NCBI GenBank assembly: GCA_016301965.1
Contig: JAEDOO010000083.1
Span: forward strand, 1 to 8,368
Length of the DNA: 8,368 nt
Reading direction: 5' to 3'
From: Lachnospiraceae bacterium
GTDB lineage: Bacteria; Bacillota; Clostridia; Lachnospirales; Lachnospiraceae
The number at the start of each line of letters is the position of its first letter. The stretch's first letter is position 1. Below, piece after piece: positions 6,597 through 8,368 of this stretch. Under the pieces are notes generated by a model that saw nothing but the letters and a program-made list of their open reading frames with translations, did no database searches and had not been told where the DNA came from. Both the position numbers and the translations under genes were made by a program.

Positions 6597-7493
6597 TTAT
6601 TTATCCTTTGCCGCCAGATACGCTATGATCTGATGCGCAGCAACATTCCCCTCCCCGACTGCCTTCGCGATCTGGTACGGTCTGCCGGTACAATCTCCTG
6701 CCGCAAAACAGCCAGCAAAATTCGTTTCGCACTGGCGATTTACCTCGATATGCGATCCCTGCATATGCAGTCCGTTCAGCAGCGTTGCCGGTGCGACAGA
6801 CGGCCGCAAAAAGAACACACCGTCGACTTCCTTCTCCGTTTTATCTGTCAGTTCAATTGCCCTGACTTTGTTCTCACCGCGAACTGCTTTCATTGGCTTT
6901 TTCAGCATCTCTACATTAGGCAGATTGATCTCCGACTCAGGATATGAGACATACAGATATACCTTTTCAGCAAGCTGTGCAAGATATTCCACTTCATGTT
7001 CAAACCGTTTATGCCCGCAAAATACTGCGATATTTTTTCCTCTATATAAAAATCCATCACAAGTGGCACAATAGCTGACGCCACGGCCCAGAAGCTCTTG
7101 TTCACCGTCAATACCTTTTGCCGGTACGCTGCCTACAGCCAAAAGAACTGTTTTTGCCTTATAAATATCGTTATCTCCAAGGATCATATAACCATCTTTG
7201 TCTCCAGAGATCATCGTCACTTTTTTGTCTGTAAGAACAAGACCGGCTGAGTGGATCTGCTGTCGAAATATCTCGTTCAATTCTTTACCACTTATGAGTT
7301 CGCAGCCCGCATAGTTTGCTATTTTTTCTGATTTTTCTACTTTATCACTGAGAGCACTGGTGCCAAACCAGAGGATTTTTTTGTTATGGATCTTTAAAGT
7401 CAGTGCAGCAGAAAGCCCTGCCGGCCCAGCGCCAACGATCGCTACATCGTAAACTCCACTCTCCTGTACATTTTCCAAAGTGTTCATTTCCAT
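6597..7493 (-). CDS. Thioredoxin-reductase-like flavoprotein without a canonical NADPH motif
   Basis: A 298-residue soluble protein with low-molecular-weight thioredoxin reductase architecture. The N-terminal FAD fold has VGAGPAG (20-26). A NYAGCELISGKEL segment (60-72) matches the family's substrate-side loop. The redox-active disulfide is CATC (142-145) within SYCATCDGF, and the second FAD motif is AAGDCTGRPYQ (264-274). The middle domain should carry GGGNSA and HRRxxxR for NADPH. Here these positions read AVFCGHKRFEHE (156-167) and YLYVSYPESE, so NADPH binding is doubtful. Ferredoxin-dependent and other pyridine-nucleotide-independent thioredoxin reductases of Clostridia show this kind of loss, so an alternative electron donor is a reasonable inference. 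The start follows AGGTG 6 nt upstream. The gene stands alone between two terminators, with no thioredoxin gene next to it. A disulfide oxidoreductase of other specificity is the main alternative. Confidence 0.9.
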   Translation of the reverse strand: MEMNTLENVQESGVYDVAIVGAGPAGLSAALTLKIHNKKILWFGTSALSDKVEKSEKIANYAGCELISGKELNEIFRQQIHSAGLVLTDKKVTMISGDKDGYMILGDNDIYKAKTVLLAVGSVPAKGIDGEQELLGRGVSYCATCDGFLYRGKNIAVFCGHKRFEHEVEYLAQLAEKVYLYVSYPESEINLPNVEMLKKPMKAVRGENKVRAIELTDKTEKEVDGVFFLRPSVAPATLLNGLHMQGSHIEVNRQCETNFAGCFAAGDCTGRPYQIAKAVGEGNVAAHQIIAYLAAKDK

Positions 7494-7522
7494 ATATTCA
7501 CCTGCTTTCTTTCACTGTATCA

Positions 7523-7535
7523 GTATGCAGCATAC
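7523..7535. promoter_or_regulatory. Palindrome in the flavoprotein gene leader, operator candidate
   Basis: GTATGCAGCATAC is a perfect 6-bp inverted repeat around one central base, 30-42 nt before the ATG at 7493. If the nearer promoter candidate (7551-7579) is used, it lies just downstream of the transcription start, where repressors often bind. No regulator family can be named from it. Confidence 0.25.
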
Positions 7536-7550
7536 ACATCTGTTTAATGC

Positions 7551-7579
7551 CTAATACATGTTCCAATGCTTCTGTTCAA
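7551..7579 (-). promoter_or_regulatory. Proximal promoter candidate for the flavoprotein gene
   Basis: On the minus strand TTGAAC (7579-7574), a 17-nt spacer and TATTAG (7556-7551). Each box matches four of six consensus bases at ideal spacing. It would give a leader of about 50 nt containing the palindrome at 7523-7535. Confidence 0.3.
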
Positions 7580-7639
7580 AATAAAAACATGTCCTATGGT
7601 ATCATCAACAAATGCTCTGACCGAATCCAGATTATTACT

Positions 7640-7668
7640 ATAATACAAAATATTGTTTGTAAACTCAA
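7640..7668 (-). promoter_or_regulatory. Distal promoter candidate for the flavoprotein gene
   Basis: On the minus strand TTGAGT (7668-7663), a 17-nt AT-rich spacer and TATTAT (7645-7640, 5 of 6 to consensus). It lies immediately beyond the terminator of the upstream gene and would give a leader of about 140 nt. It has the better -10 of the two candidates; both could be used. Confidence 0.35.
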
Positions 7669-7670
7669 CG

Positions 7671-7719
7671 AAAAAAGATGATGTATCCCGATTCATTTTC
7701 CAGAATACATCATCTTTTT
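7671..7719 (-). terminator. Strong Rho-independent terminator after the GH13 gene
   Basis: A perfect 15-bp inverted repeat: AAAAAGATGATGTAT at 7672-7686 and ATACATCATCTTTTT at 7705-7719, with an 18-nt loop. Read on the minus strand the second arm ends in six T residues (7676-7671). It starts 17 nt past the GH13 stop codon. Because both arms have A/T tails it could also stop transcription arriving on the plus strand, but no plus-strand gene is present. Confidence 0.85.
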
Positions 7720-7735
7720 ATTACCTTGTATATGC

Positions 7736-8368
7736 TTATACCCTGACACACCACCGATACTGGTACGGTCCCATCCAGATCGCCTGCGGATTCACAAACT
7801 CCTCCGTAAACAGATCTCTGTAGGTTCCACCCAGTGTAGGTAAGGTAGCCTTCTGTCCTTCTGCAGAGAAATTTGCCAGACAGATCATCTCACGATCCTG
7901 AGTAGTTCTTCTGATGGCAAACACCGGACGGCTGCAGGTATCCCAGGTCGTGACATATGCATTTCTGTCAAAACAGGGATGGTTACGGCGAAGCTCCTCC
8001 ATCCGGGCAAGACCGGACCATACAGACTCCTGTACCGTATCCTTTGTCTTTCGCAGTGCGGCATTATCCCAGTTAAAGGGACTTCTATGCAGATACCGGC
8101 TGTCGGGAGCTGTAGCCGGATTCTTTTTATAATCGTAATCGTTAACCTGACCGATCTCATCACCGGAAGAAAGCATAGTAAATCCTTCCAGACTCATGCA
8201 GGCCGCATGCATCAGAAGATCACGCTGCACGCCAACGGCCACCTGGTATCTGTCGCCTTCAAATCCACCCTTCTCGATACCGCACAGACTGGCTGTGGTA
8301 CCACAGGATCTGGCGTCACGGCTGATGGGGTCAAAGTTATAAAGTTCACCTCTGGCATAGCTTCCCGG
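7736..8368 (-). CDS. GH13 alpha-glucan/sucrose-active enzyme, amylosucrase-like (GH13_4), C-terminal part
   Basis: The reading frame is open to the right edge and gives the last 210 residues. Family enzymes are about 600-650 long, so the N-terminus and catalytic Asp/Glu are outside the window. From the edge it reads GSYARGELYNFDPISRDARS, then TTASLCGIEKG, SSGDEIGQVNDYDY, DSRYLHRSPFNWDNA and LARMEELRRNHPCFDRN. This order matches the end of the (beta/alpha)8 barrel of amylosucrases, including the DDSRWAHRP-like loop. The last 80 residues form a beta-rich C-terminal domain (MICLANFSAEGQKATLP). Such enzymes transfer glucose from sucrose to alpha-glucan or hydrolyse sucrose. Trehalose synthase or another GH13 member is less likely. 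No secretion signal can be judged. The GTG at 8242 is an internal valine codon, not the start. Confidence 0.85.
   Translation of the reverse strand, partial: PGSYARGELYNFDPISRDARSCGTTASLCGIEKGGFEGDRYQVAVGVQRDLLMHAACMSLEGFTMLSSGDEIGQVNDYDYKKNPATAPDSRYLHRSPFNWDNAALRKTKDTVQESVWSGLARMEELRRNHPCFDRNAYVTTWDTCSRPVFAIRRTTQDREMICLANFSAEGQKATLPTLGGTYRDLFTEEFVNPQAIWMGPYQYRWCVRV

Noticed and set aside
7736..8242. GH13 gene starting at the GTG at 8242
   Set aside because: The frame stays open to the window edge and the upstream residues continue the amylosucrase-like alignment, so this GTG is an internal valine codon.

Overview
The window is a compact, single-strand chromosomal region. Every supported gene is on the minus strand, so it reads from right to left. 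Gene spacing is tight (4-nt overlaps to about 30-nt gaps) and ribosome sites are strong and purine-rich (GGAGG). Base composition is moderate. The gene set includes a DNA polymerase I with a dead proofreading domain, a WalJ-like hydrolase and a UPF0237/UPF0210 pair. Together these suggest a Firmicute of class Clostridia, most likely a Lachnospiraceae-type gut anaerobe. That placement is inferred from protein character, not from a marker gene.

Right edge (7736-8368): the C-terminal part of a GH13 alpha-glucan/sucrose-active enzyme resembling amylosucrase (subfamily GH13_4). It is followed by a strong 15-bp hairpin terminator. The next 180 bases hold candidate promoter elements and small palindromes in front of a stand-alone thioredoxin-reductase-like flavoprotein (6597-7493). 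That protein keeps both FAD motifs and the redox CATC but has lost the usual NADPH-binding signature. A probable terminator and an extended -10 promoter separate it from the next block.

The main block (6490 leftwards to the edge) looks like one transcription unit: dUTPase, a small membrane protein with a zf-HC2 (anti-sigma-like) zinc motif, polA, coaE, a YycJ/WalJ-type metallo-beta-lactamase-fold hydrolase, an ACT-domain protein (UPF0237) and a UPF0210 (PFL-like) protein cut by the left edge. The first genes share a theme of DNA precursor hygiene and repair: dUTPase removes dUTP, Pol I fills repair gaps, and WalJ-type proteins have been linked to DNA metabolism. CoaE completes coenzyme A synthesis. 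The last two genes are a conserved pair of unknown function, with the small ACT protein a plausible sensor or regulator of its partner.

No RNA gene, CRISPR array, insertion sequence or prophage was seen. I found no clear undescribed multi-gene defence or mobile system. The items most worth a second look are the flavoprotein without an NADPH site, the orphan zf-HC2 membrane protein inside a DNA-repair operon, and the UPF0237/UPF0210 pair.
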